9,336 nt of DNA, taken from Planctomycetota bacterium (GTDB taxonomy: Bacteria > Planctomycetota > Planctomycetia > Isosphaerales > Isosphaeraceae). The stretch is taken from the NCBI GenBank assembly GCA_021818605.1, contig JAKAUH010000353.1:1-9336 (forward strand), given 5' to 3'. Shown piece by piece: positions 1 through 6,156 of this stretch. The notes under the pieces were generated by a model. That model saw only the letters and a list, made by a program, of their open reading frames with translations, was not told the DNA's origin and made no database searches. A program made the translations under genes and the position numbers. Positions within the stretch are counted from its first letter, which is position 1. The number at the start of each line of letters is the position of its first letter.

Positions 1-1
1 G

Positions 2-343
2 GGTGGCCGGCAGTCCGTTATCGAACTGCAACTTGCCAATCGGGAGGAGATCGCCGGAATCCAGGGGCAGGCGGCGGGATCGGGCGGTCCAGCCGACCGT
101 CCCTTCGGCCGGACCTCGCGGTCGATCCTCGATCCGAACAGCCTGGGGCTCTCGATCCAGGCCGTCACCACCACGGGACGCAACGCCGCGTATCACGCCT
201 CGTTGGCCGGCGGTTCGGGTGGTATCACGTTGCGGGTCAACACGCCGCCGCAACTGGGCGAGGTCAAGGAGCTGCGGATCTCGGGCCGGATCAGCGCGGT
301 GGCGAAGGTCCCCTTCGAGTTTCGCGAGCTGCCCATGCCCTGA
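2..343 (+). CDS. C-terminal fragment of an unrecognised protein (5' end outside window)
   Basis: An open frame runs from the window edge to a TGA at 341-343 and gives 113 residues. I do not recognise the family. The visible part starts with a polar stretch (QSVIELQLANREEIAGIQGQ), then a Gly/Pro/Arg-rich linker, then about 60 residues of alternating hydrophobic and polar character that look like beta-strands (LGLSIQAVTTTG, GGITLRVNTP, VKELRISGRISAVAKVPFEF), and it ends in FRELPMP. A beta-rich tail closing on a 'PFEF-x-ELP-x-P' motif would suit an extracytoplasmic or regulatory domain, but that is inference from composition. The gene converges on the membrane glycosyltransferase gene, with only 20 bases between the two stop codons and no visible room for a separate terminator. 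The competing frame that starts at position 3 is a low-complexity Arg/Pro/Ser shadow. Confidence 0.6.
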   Translation, partial: GGRQSVIELQLANREEIAGIQGQAAGSGGPADRPFGRTSRSILDPNSLGLSIQAVTTTGRNAAYHASLAGGSGGITLRVNTPPQLGEVKELRISGRISAVAKVPFEFRELPMP

Positions 344-363
344 CTCGAACGCTCGCTTCCGCT

Positions 364-2115
364 TCATCGCGAGGAGGCTGGGCCGGGCGAGGTTGCCGCC
401 GCGGACGGTCGCGACGGCTGCGCGGGCAGGAAGTGCCAGAGCTCGGCGAGCGTTACTCCCTGCCGGGTCCTCGTCGCGACAAGCTGGCCGTGGCGGTCGC
501 GCCTCCGCGTGCGCCAGGCGTCCGGCCAGTAGGCCGATCGGCGCGACACCACGACCCACTCGGCCCGCAAGGCGGCCTCCTGGTCCGCCAGCACAATCCC
601 TCGGCGCGCCAGCGCGCGGTTGAAGCCGGTGGTCAGGACGCCCTGGCCGGGATAGAGCGTCGGCACCATCGCGGCCGAGGTCTCGCGGGCGGCGGCTCGC
701 GCGAGCTGGTCCAGCAGGACATCGTCGATGGCGTCGCTCCAGTAGGTGACCTCCAGCCCCAACCGCTCCGCGCCCGGCAGCCCGCCGACGAGCAGGTTGT
801 AGTGGGAAAGCCCGAAGGGATAGGTGAACGCGACGCCGAGTCCCTGCAAGGCGAGCAGTCCGATCAGGGCCTGGCGGAGTCTGACGTGCGAAAGCCGCGC
901 GTAGATCCGGCCGAAACCCAGCCCGGCCAGCAGCGCCCAGGCCGGGAAGATGTGCAGGAAAAGCCGCTCGCCGTCGTAAACCGGCACGCGGGTGCTGAAC
1001 AGGACCAGGAAGAAGAGGATGCTCGCTCCCAGCAAGACCGGGAGCGGTTCCGTCCGCCGGTTCCTCCAGCCCTGAACGGCCCCGAACAGGCCCAGGGCAT
1101 GGAGTCCCACCGGCACCGTCACCGCGAAGTAGAACCAGGGATAATGCCACGGGACGTCGCGATCGGCATAGACCTGGCCGAAGTAGAGGACCCGGATCGT
1201 GGCACGCTCCACCCCGGTGTCCCAGTACTTCGTGAGTCGCTCCCAGGAGTCGTGCCAGAGCCAGGGCCACCCGAGCCAGAAAATCGCGACGCCGGTGACC
1301 CCCCAGCCCGCCATCGCGACCGACGCCCGACGGACTCCCAGTCGCCAGGTCGACCACACACCCAGGATCGGCAGCAGGAACCAGGCGTGGATCTTGGTCA
1401 GCAGGGCGAGCGACCAGACGGCCCCCGCGCCGATCATCGCGAGGGAGGGCCGGCGACAGCGGAGCGCTCGATCGCCGGCGAGCAGGGCGGATGTCCAGGT
1501 GAGCGCCAGGAACGTGTCCAGCGCCCCGAGATGAGCATGGGCGAAGACCCGCGGCATCGCGGCCAGCGCGAACGCCGACGCCAGACCGGCCGGCCGGCCC
1601 AAGCGGCGACATCCGACGCCTGCGATCATCGCGACCAGCCCGCCGAACGCCAGCGCCGGTGCCAGCCGACCGGCCAGCACGTATGAGCCGGTCGGGTCGG
1701 GGCCCTTCCACAGGATCTCGAACGGCTCGCCCACGACCGAGGCGATACCCAGCAGCCACCGTCCCAGCGGAGGATGCTCGGCATTGTCGCGGTAGACCCG
1801 GTCGATGACCCGCCGGTCCAGGAAGCGCCGGCCAGTCTGGCGGAGGATCTTCAGGTAGTTGCGGCCCGGCCGCACGTCCAGCGGCTCGTCGACGGTCAGC
1901 CCCGGGCCGTTCAGGGTGAGAATCACCGCCATCGACGCTAGCAGTCCGCAGAGGACCGGGAGCCACCGGGGCGGCGCCTCGGCAGTGGTCCGGACGTCGA
2001 CGGGGAATGAGTGCAGACGGGGGGCGAGTGGCAAGGCCGCGTGCTCCGGAGGGTCCGATGGCCCGGTCGTCTCGATCCGCTCCCGGACCCGTCGGGGCCG
2101 TGGTCGGGGGCACAA
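364..2115 (-). CDS. GT39/ArnT-like integral membrane glycosyltransferase (PMT_2 superfamily)
   Basis: The product (583 residues from the longest start) resembles GT-C glycosyltransferases of the GT39/PMT_2 group. Members of this group transfer a sugar from a lipid-linked donor to an acceptor on the outer face of the membrane. A first hydrophobic segment lies at about 51-68. It is followed by an acidic pair (TVDEPLD, D76-E77) where the family keeps its catalytic acidic residue, then HPPLGRW at 114-120, the family's HPPL signature. Further hydrophobic stretches lie at about 146-168, 175-213, 225-253, 267-286, 325-346, 358-374, 388-402 and 415-432. A conserved-looking VPVYDGERLFLHIFP loop spans 377-391. 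Residues after about 435 form a soluble C-terminal domain. Substrate and acceptor cannot be told from sequence. The start is uncertain. TTG at 2113-2115 has no Shine-Dalgarno sequence, whereas TTG at 2032-2034 (Leu28) has GGAG nine bases upstream (2044-2047) and still keeps the whole first membrane segment. The gene is divergent from the TerC-family gene. Confidence 0.82.
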   Translation of the reverse strand: MCPRPRPRRVRERIETTGPSDPPEHAALPLAPRLHSFPVDVRTTAEAPPRWLPVLCGLLASMAVILTLNGPGLTVDEPLDVRPGRNYLKILRQTGRRFLDRRVIDRVYRDNAEHPPLGRWLLGIASVVGEPFEILWKGPDPTGSYVLAGRLAPALAFGGLVAMIAGVGCRRLGRPAGLASAFALAAMPRVFAHAHLGALDTFLALTWTSALLAGDRALRCRRPSLAMIGAGAVWSLALLTKIHAWFLLPILGVWSTWRLGVRRASVAMAGWGVTGVAIFWLGWPWLWHDSWERLTKYWDTGVERATIRVLYFGQVYADRDVPWHYPWFYFAVTVPVGLHALGLFGAVQGWRNRRTEPLPVLLGASILFFLVLFSTRVPVYDGERLFLHIFPAWALLAGLGFGRIYARLSHVRLRQALIGLLALQGLGVAFTYPFGLSHYNLLVGGLPGAERLGLEVTYWSDAIDDVLLDQLARAAARETSAAMVPTLYPGQGVLTTGFNRALARRGIVLADQEAALRAEWVVVSRRSAYWPDAWRTRRRDRHGQLVATRTRQGVTLAELWHFLPAQPSRPSAAATSPGPASSR

Positions 2116-2256
2116 GGTCGGCCGGCGACCAGCGAAATCATCTTAGCAGGCGATCGGCCACGCCAGAAGATACGCCGCGCGGCTGTCGCCCTTGAACCCG
2201 CCGGCGGTTAAGATGGCTCCTCCCCTTTTGACTTCGCCGCCTTCCTCCATGCAAGT

Positions 2257-2279
2257 GCCCGGTCCGGAGAATCCCGGGC
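2257..2279 (+). promoter_or_regulatory. Hairpin in the divergent intergenic region, leader of the TerC-family gene
   Basis: GCCCGG at 2257-2262 pairs perfectly with CCGGGC at 2274-2279 around an 11-base loop, ending 12 bases before the first candidate ATG of the TerC-family gene. The 176-base region 2116-2291 must hold the promoters of both flanking genes, but I see no pair of -35/-10 boxes with acceptable spacing on either strand. TerC/Alx-type genes are often governed by the yybP-ykoY manganese riboswitch. Its conserved loops are not recognisable here, so a regulatory role for this stem is only a possibility. Confidence 0.25.
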
Positions 2280-2291
2280 CGGGGATGGGAC

Positions 2292-3182
2292 ATGGCGGAC
2301 GCCGGGAGATACGCGGTCATGGTCCATGTTTCCCCCTCCGATATTCCCCTGATCTCCTGGTACATCCTCGTCCTGGTGTTCCTGGAGGGCCTCCTCAGCG
2401 CGGACAACGCGCTGGTGCTCGCGCTGATGGTTCGCCACCTGCCCAGGCAGGAACAGCGCCGGGTATTGCGCTACGGGATCTGGGGGGCGGTCGGGTTCCG
2501 CGTGGTGGCGGTGCTGCTGTCCGCGGTCCTGATGCGATTCTGGATCTTCAAGATCCTCGGCGGACTTTACCTCTTCTACCTGGCCATCAAACACTTCGTG
2601 CACGGAGAGCCGGGATCGGACGAGGGACGGACGGGCTGGGACCGAACCTTCTGGGGAACCGTGACCGCCGTGACCCTGACCGACATCGCCTTCTCGATCG
2701 ACTCGATCCTGACGGCGGTCGCGATGGCCGTCGATTTCCCCGACCGCTTCGGCGATTTCGGGAAGATGTCCATCGTCTTCGCCGGCGGCGTCCTGGGCAT
2801 CATCACGATGCGGTTCGTGGTGCGCTACTTCATCGTCGCACTCGACCATTTCCCCGGCCTGGCGCAGGGCGCCTATTTCCTGGTCGCCTGGATCGGGCTG
2901 AAGCTCGTTCTGAGCGGACTCGAGTCCGCCGGGTACACGGACTACGCGATCCCGGAATGGATGTTCTGGTCGGTGATGCTCGGGATCATCGTCATCAGCC
3001 TGCTGATGAAGCCGCGGAAGAATCTGTCCGGCACGAGTACGAGCCTGCAACTCTTCGACGAAGAGGAGAACCTGCTGGGCGGGGAGAGCCTCAACGGGGT
3101 GTCCGACGACGGGCGGCCGGCCGACCACAACACCGACCCGACCGATATCGCGAACGAGCATGCCGAGGGATCGTCGACCTGA
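2292..3182 (+). CDS. TerC-family integral membrane protein (probable metal ion exporter/homeostasis)
   Basis: The protein (296 residues) matches the TerC family. Bacillus members (MeeF/MeeY) and E. coli Alx act in manganese efflux and metalation of exported enzymes; others are linked to tellurite resistance. Both signature acidic membrane motifs are present: EGLLSADNALVLAL at 32-45 and TDIAFSIDSILTAVAMA at 130-146, with D38, N39, D131 and D137 as likely ion-binding residues. Hydrophobic segments lie at about 19-46, 63-82, 85-103, 121-147, 160-186, 193-210 and 222-239, about seven in all. After the last helix comes KPRKN, then a roughly 50-residue hydrophilic, mostly acidic tail (DEEEN, SDD, DPTD). 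Two starts are possible: ATG at 2292, and ATG at 2319 with GGGAG at 2304-2308 ten bases upstream. The later one removes only nine residues and no motif. A hairpin terminator candidate follows 53 bases after the stop. The transported ion is inferred from the family. Confidence 0.9.
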   Translation: MADAGRYAVMVHVSPSDIPLISWYILVLVFLEGLLSADNALVLALMVRHLPRQEQRRVLRYGIWGAVGFRVVAVLLSAVLMRFWIFKILGGLYLFYLAIKHFVHGEPGSDEGRTGWDRTFWGTVTAVTLTDIAFSIDSILTAVAMAVDFPDRFGDFGKMSIVFAGGVLGIITMRFVVRYFIVALDHFPGLAQGAYFLVAWIGLKLVLSGLESAGYTDYAIPEWMFWSVMLGIIVISLLMKPRKNLSGTSTSLQLFDEEENLLGGESLNGVSDDGRPADHNTDPTDIANEHAEGSST

Positions 3183-3235
3183 CGGAATCCGGGCAGCCGG
3201 CACATGGTCGGAGGTCCCTGGACCGAGGCGGAGGC

Positions 3236-3259
3236 CCCGCGCCGCCGCGGGTTTCTCTT
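3236..3259 (+). terminator. Candidate intrinsic terminator of the TerC-family gene
   Basis: CCCGCG (3236-3241), a four-base loop CCGC, and CGCGGG (3246-3251) form a six-pair all-GC stem. TTTCTCTT (3252-3259) follows at once and serves as an imperfect T-tract. It sits 53 bases after the TerC-family stop codon, where a terminator is expected before the convergent sigma-like gene. The stem is short and the T-tract is interrupted, so confidence is moderate. Confidence 0.45.
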
Positions 3260-3316
3260 CGAAGGCGCCCTCAAATCTTCGAAGGCGCCCCGTTGCGCGC
3301 GTGGGCATCTTCGAAG
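3256..3316. repeat. Short palindromic direct repeats between convergent genes
   Basis: The 15-mer TCTTCGAAGGCGCCC occurs twice, at 3256-3270 and 3276-3290, with a 20-base period. A third, partial copy (TCTTCGAAG) lies at 3308-3316. Each full unit holds two self-complementary pieces, CTTCGAAG and GGCGCC, so two neighbouring copies can pair with each other and form a hairpin on either strand. The array fills the gap between the convergent TerC-family and sigma-like genes and could act as a bidirectional terminator. It could also be an ordinary local duplication. Confidence 0.6.
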
Positions 3317-3332
3317 AGTCACACGCCGTGCT

Positions 3333-4175
3333 TCAGTTCAACTCGTGGTCGATCAGGGCCTCGCGGAGCTTCTGGAGCACCCGGGACTTCTCGTTGCTGA
3401 CCGTCTTGGGCGCCACTCCCCATTGCAGAGCGATCTCGGCGGGCGTCTTGCCCTGAAGCGTGTCGTGGATCAGCGCGGCCTCGCGGGGGTTGAGGGCGTG
3501 CGCGATGGCGTCCTGGAGCGCGGCTCGCAACTCCGCTCGGCCTCCCGCTTCCGAGGATGGAGAGGCGATGTCGACCGAGTCGAGCGACTGGTGGTTCTTC
3601 TCGCGCAAGGCCCGCTTCTTGACCATGTCCACGGCCCGGAAGAAGGCGATGCCTTCCGAGGTCTCGCGGGTGAAGACGTCGCGGATTCCCGACTTGCCGA
3701 CGTCGGCGACCAGGGTATCGAACCGCGAGCGGCCGAGATGCTGGAGCAACGTGGCATACACCGCCTGCGAACTATCGTCGTGGAGTTGCGTCGGGATTCC
3801 CGCGCGATACCAGGCGCGATTGAGGTAGCGATCCAGTTGCGACAGCCCCGACGAGATCGCCGCCGAATCCACCCTCGCTGGGGCTGGCGAGCTGGCGGCG
3901 GTCGTGGTCGCGCCGGGAACGGACAGGAGGTCCGTCAGCCTCGTATTGCCAAGGGCTGCGTCCCACGCTTCATTCGAGACAGACGGCTGCCGGGCGTCGT
4001 GACCGGGGATCGCGGGGACGCCCGATGCGTCCGACGGCAGCCCCTGCTCGGCTGCCATCCCCGGCAGGACGTGGGCCGTCGCCGCGGAGAGCATCCGCAG
4101 CGCTTCCAGCCTCTCCACCGTCGGACGGTAATGCCGCCGCGCCCGGCCCCGATTCTCGCTTCCGCCCCCTCCCAA
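3333..4175 (-). CDS. Sigma-70/ECF-like regulator with a surface-protein-type N-terminal box
   Basis: The product (280 residues) has a sigma-factor-like C-terminal half. Residues 111-195 resemble sigma region 2: DDSSQAVYATLLQHL at 132-146 sits where ECF factors carry their 'D-x-x-Q-x-V-F' core-binding segment, and AVDMVKKRALREK at 181-193 sits where the -10-contacting helix lies. Residues 213-275 resemble region 4, with a helix-turn-helix at about 243-270 (TPAEIALQWGVAPKTVSNEK). The linker 196-212 is Ser-rich. Before these domains come about 110 residues unlike a normal ECF factor: a basic start, the box RPTVERLEALRMLSA (17-31), then a low-complexity Ala/Pro/Ser/Thr stretch. The box matches the 'LE-x-R-x-LL' element found at the N-termini of planctomycete exported and surface proteins. 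TTG is the start: an in-frame TGA lies 12 bases upstream of it and GAGGAGG lies seven bases upstream. No anti-sigma gene is adjacent. Promoter recognition by this protein is inferred, not shown. Confidence 0.8.
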   Translation of the reverse strand: MGGGGSENRGRARRHYRPTVERLEALRMLSAATAHVLPGMAAEQGLPSDASGVPAIPGHDARQPSVSNEAWDAALGNTRLTDLLSVPGATTTAASSPAPARVDSAAISSGLSQLDRYLNRAWYRAGIPTQLHDDSSQAVYATLLQHLGRSRFDTLVADVGKSGIRDVFTRETSEGIAFFRAVDMVKKRALREKNHQSLDSVDIASPSSEAGGRAELRAALQDAIAHALNPREAALIHDTLQGKTPAEIALQWGVAPKTVSNEKSRVLQKLREALIDHELN

Positions 4176-4657
4176 CCTTCCGCCTCCTCATCCACGCCGG
4201 ATCCAATCGCCGATCGTTCTCTCTATACGACTCTCATTGCTGAATCGTCTGCGGCCGGTCATGCTTTCCAGTCCGATTGTCGCGGATTTCCCGGCTCTTG
4301 CCGTCCGGCGACTCGCCGCCGCATCCGCTCACTCCAGCACTATAGGACGCCGAGGCCCCGCCTGAGAGGCGCGACAACTTAATCGAATCACCATCCCTCG
4401 TGGAGAGCAAATCCAACGCCACGGTTAATCGTAGCAGCCATGCAGGCAGATTTCCAGTGTCGATTGGCGCACGGATGTGACTCCCGGCGGGGTGAATCGG
4501 CTCTCCCGGTGAGACCTCAACTCGCAGGCCAGGGACTGGATTCGATGATACACGTGCATGCGATGATCAGGGTGTCGATGGGACAGGCTCACTACGCGGG
4601 CTGGGGGCGAGTCTGCCTCGCGTGGTCTCGGTCGGGAGCGACGGTGTCGTGACTGGC
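4176..4657. other. 482-base intergenic gap, no convincing gene
   Basis: This gap separates the oxidoreductase gene from the downstream sigma-like gene on the same strand. Short open frames exist here (for example 4440-4652 on + and 4234-4422 on -), but their products are Arg/Ser-rich and lack any domain or Shine-Dalgarno support, so I reject them. TATA-like hexamers on the minus strand (TATAGA near 4222-4227, TATAGT near 4340-4345) lack a matching -35 box at normal spacing. A CGCCT/AGGCG mini-hairpin lies near 4357-4369. CGATGAT occurs at 4543-4549 and 4561-4567, flanking overlapping palindromes CACGTG and GCATGC. No clear terminator for the oxidoreductase gene was seen. Confidence 0.5.
4183..4189 (-). 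promoter_or_regulatory. Strong Shine-Dalgarno fixing a TTG start of the sigma-like gene
   Basis: On the minus strand GAGGAGG lies seven bases before the TTG at 4173-4175. An in-frame TGA overlaps the left edge of this motif, so the reading frame cannot begin further upstream. The next in-frame candidates, a GTG (Val20) and an ATG (Met28), would cut into the N-terminal box and lack such a site. The ATG at 4193-4195 belongs to another frame. Confidence 0.75.
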
Positions 4658-5941
4658 TCAGACCTCCGCGGGCAATGAGAAGCGAGAGCTGTACTCGCGC
4701 GAAAGGAGTTTGTCGGCCTCGGCGTCGTGAAAACACTCGTGATCCGCGTCGAAGGTCAGCTTCTTGCCGGTGCGGAAGGCGATGTTGCCGATGTGGCAGA
4801 GCCGGGTGCTCTGGTGGCCGGTCTCGATGTCCGCGTTGGGCTGGTTCCGGCTCTTGACGCAGTCGAGGAAGTCCCTGACGTGGAGCTTCTGTCCGTCGGG
4901 GCCGGGCTTGCTCTGCGAGCCGTCGCCGTCCTCGATGCGCCAGGACTTGCCGTCAGTGATCAGGGTGCCCTTGTCGCCGTGGAACGCCACGCCGAAGGGG
5001 AGGCCGCTCTCCGGGTGCGGCGACCACATCCGGTGTTCCCAGACCATGCAGCAGCCAGGGTATTCCCAGGTCGTCACCTGCGTATCAGGGACTTCCTGAT
5101 CATCATCGAAGACGTACTTGCCGCCTCCGGAGGTCACCGCGGTCGGGGCGTCCACGCCGAGTCCCCAGCGGGCGACGTCGACTCCATGGATCCCGTTGTT
5201 GCCCAGCTCGCCGGTTCCCCAGACCCAGAACCAGTGCCAGTTATAGTGGAACCGGTTGGCATGGAACGGCCGGTCGGGGGCTGGGCCCTGCCACATGTCG
5301 TAATCGACGCCCGGCGGCAAGGGTCCAGGCTGAGCATGGCCGATCCCCTTACGCACGTGGTGCATCCAGGCGTGGGCCATGCCAACCTTGCCGATCGCCC
5401 CGCCGCGAACCCGCTCGATGGCCTCGATCGCGGCCGGTGCACTGCGGCGCTGGGTGCCGACCTGCACGACCCTGCGGTGCTTGCGAGCGGCTTCCACCAT
5501 CCGCCGGCCCTCGACCATGTTGTGGCTGATGGGCTTCTCGACATAAACGTCCTTGCCGGCCTGGCAGGCCATGATGGTCATGATCGCGTGCCAGTGGTCG
5601 GGCGTGGCGATCGAGACCGCGTCGATCGTCTTGTCGTCGAGCAGGCGGCGGAAGTCCTTCTCGACGCGAGGCGCCTTGCCGTTTATGGAGCTGGCCGCCA
5701 GCGCCCGGCGGAACATGGCGTCGTCGACGTCACAGAGCGCCACGATCTCCGCGCCCGGGTCGGCGGCGAACAGCCTTACGTGGTCCAGGCCGCGGCTTCG
5801 TACCCCGATCACGGCGACTCGCACCCGCTCGCTGGCCGCCGCCTTGCCCGCCACCGGCATCGCCGCCAGCCCCGCCGCTGCACCCAAAAATGCCCGACGT
5901 CCCAGCATTGGTCGATCCCCCAACAGGTCGGCGCTCGTCAT
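4658..5941 (-). CDS. Tat-exported Gfo/Idh/MocA-family oxidoreductase
   Basis: The 427-residue protein fits the Gfo/Idh/MocA family of NAD(P)-dependent sugar and polyol dehydrogenases. A twin-arginine signal comes first: GRRAFLG at 14-20, then a hydrophobic Ala-rich run to about residue 36. The nucleotide-binding Rossmann motif is VAVIGVRSRG at 42-51, with the acidic residue D71 at the end of the second strand (IVALCDVD). ATPDHWHA at 112-119 and VEKPIS at 134-139 are the family's cofactor and catalytic signatures, with K136 as the usual catalytic lysine. GTGELGNNGIHGVDVARWG at 242-260 supplies the active-site His and Asp of the C-terminal domain. Length is normal for planctomycete members. The substrate is not predictable, though a sugar or inositol-like compound is typical of the family. 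ATG at 5939-5941 is used here; ATG at 5906-5908 (Met12) would place the twin arginines at positions 4-5 and is equally possible. The gene is divergent from the hydrolase gene. Confidence 0.92.
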   Translation of the reverse strand: MTSADLLGDRPMLGRRAFLGAAAGLAAMPVAGKAAASERVRVAVIGVRSRGLDHVRLFAADPGAEIVALCDVDDAMFRRALAASSINGKAPRVEKDFRRLLDDKTIDAVSIATPDHWHAIMTIMACQAGKDVYVEKPISHNMVEGRRMVEAARKHRRVVQVGTQRRSAPAAIEAIERVRGGAIGKVGMAHAWMHHVRKGIGHAQPGPLPPGVDYDMWQGPAPDRPFHANRFHYNWHWFWVWGTGELGNNGIHGVDVARWGLGVDAPTAVTSGGGKYVFDDDQEVPDTQVTTWEYPGCCMVWEHRMWSPHPESGLPFGVAFHGDKGTLITDGKSWRIEDGDGSQSKPGPDGQKLHVRDFLDCVKSRNQPNADIETGHQSTRLCHIGNIAFRTGKKLTFDADHECFHDAEADKLLSREYSSRFSLPAEV

Positions 5942-6110
5942 GGTGTCTCTTCACGAGCTTATCCCGGCAGGACGGGCGACACAAGGAACCCGGGAATACG
6001 CCGCAAGGGCGCCGAACCGCCGACGGGATCGTAATGGCCCCTTGCAAACCGGTCGGGTTGAACGACAATCGGGCGCCACGGGCCCGGATTCTCCCGCAAT
6101 GTCCCACGCC

Positions 6111-6145
6111 CCGAACCGAACCGAACCGAACCGAACCGAACCGAA
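6111..6145 (+). repeat. Seven tandem CCGAA units in the hydrolase gene leader
   Basis: Seven perfect copies of the five-base unit CCGAA run without interruption and stop exactly at the GGGAG Shine-Dalgarno sequence of the downstream hydrolase gene. A perfect pentanucleotide array can change length by replication slippage. Placed here, it would change the spacing between any upstream promoter or leader structure and the ribosome-binding site. The frame stays open through the repeat back past an in-frame ATG at 6034-6036. If translation ever began there, each gain or loss of a unit would shift the frame. Confidence 0.9.
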
Positions 6146-6150
6146 GGGAG
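6146..6150 (+). promoter_or_regulatory. Shine-Dalgarno fixing the hydrolase start at 6157
   Basis: GGGAG lies six bases before ATG 6157-6159, and the residues that follow form a typical signal peptide. This favours 6157 over the in-frame upstream ATG at 6034, whose extra residues (including the translated repeat) would bury the signal sequence behind about 41 polar residues. Confidence 0.7.
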
Positions 6151-6156
6151 CGTCGC

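Noticed and set aside
433..1686. Long plus-strand open frame opposite the glycosyltransferase gene
   Set aside because: Its product is Arg/Gln/Pro/Glu-rich with no domain or membrane segment, while the minus strand encodes a clear GT39 protein. It is a shadow caused by high GC.
2138..2214. TAAGAT-type -10 boxes on both strands of the divergent region 2116-2291
   Set aside because: No -35 box lies at 16-18 bases from either hexamer, so a promoter call is not supported.
2200..2291. yybP-ykoY manganese riboswitch upstream of the TerC-family gene
   Set aside because: Expected from the family, but the conserved loop sequences are not recognisable. Only a simple six-pair hairpin is seen.
4425..4736. 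103-codon minus-strand frame overlapping the end of the oxidoreductase gene
   Set aside because: No Shine-Dalgarno sequence, Arg/Ser/His-rich composition, and overlap with a well-supported gene.
4727..6034. 435-codon plus-strand open frame opposite the oxidoreductase gene
   Set aside because: The minus strand encodes an intact Gfo/Idh/MocA protein with all motifs. The plus-strand product has no recognisable domain.
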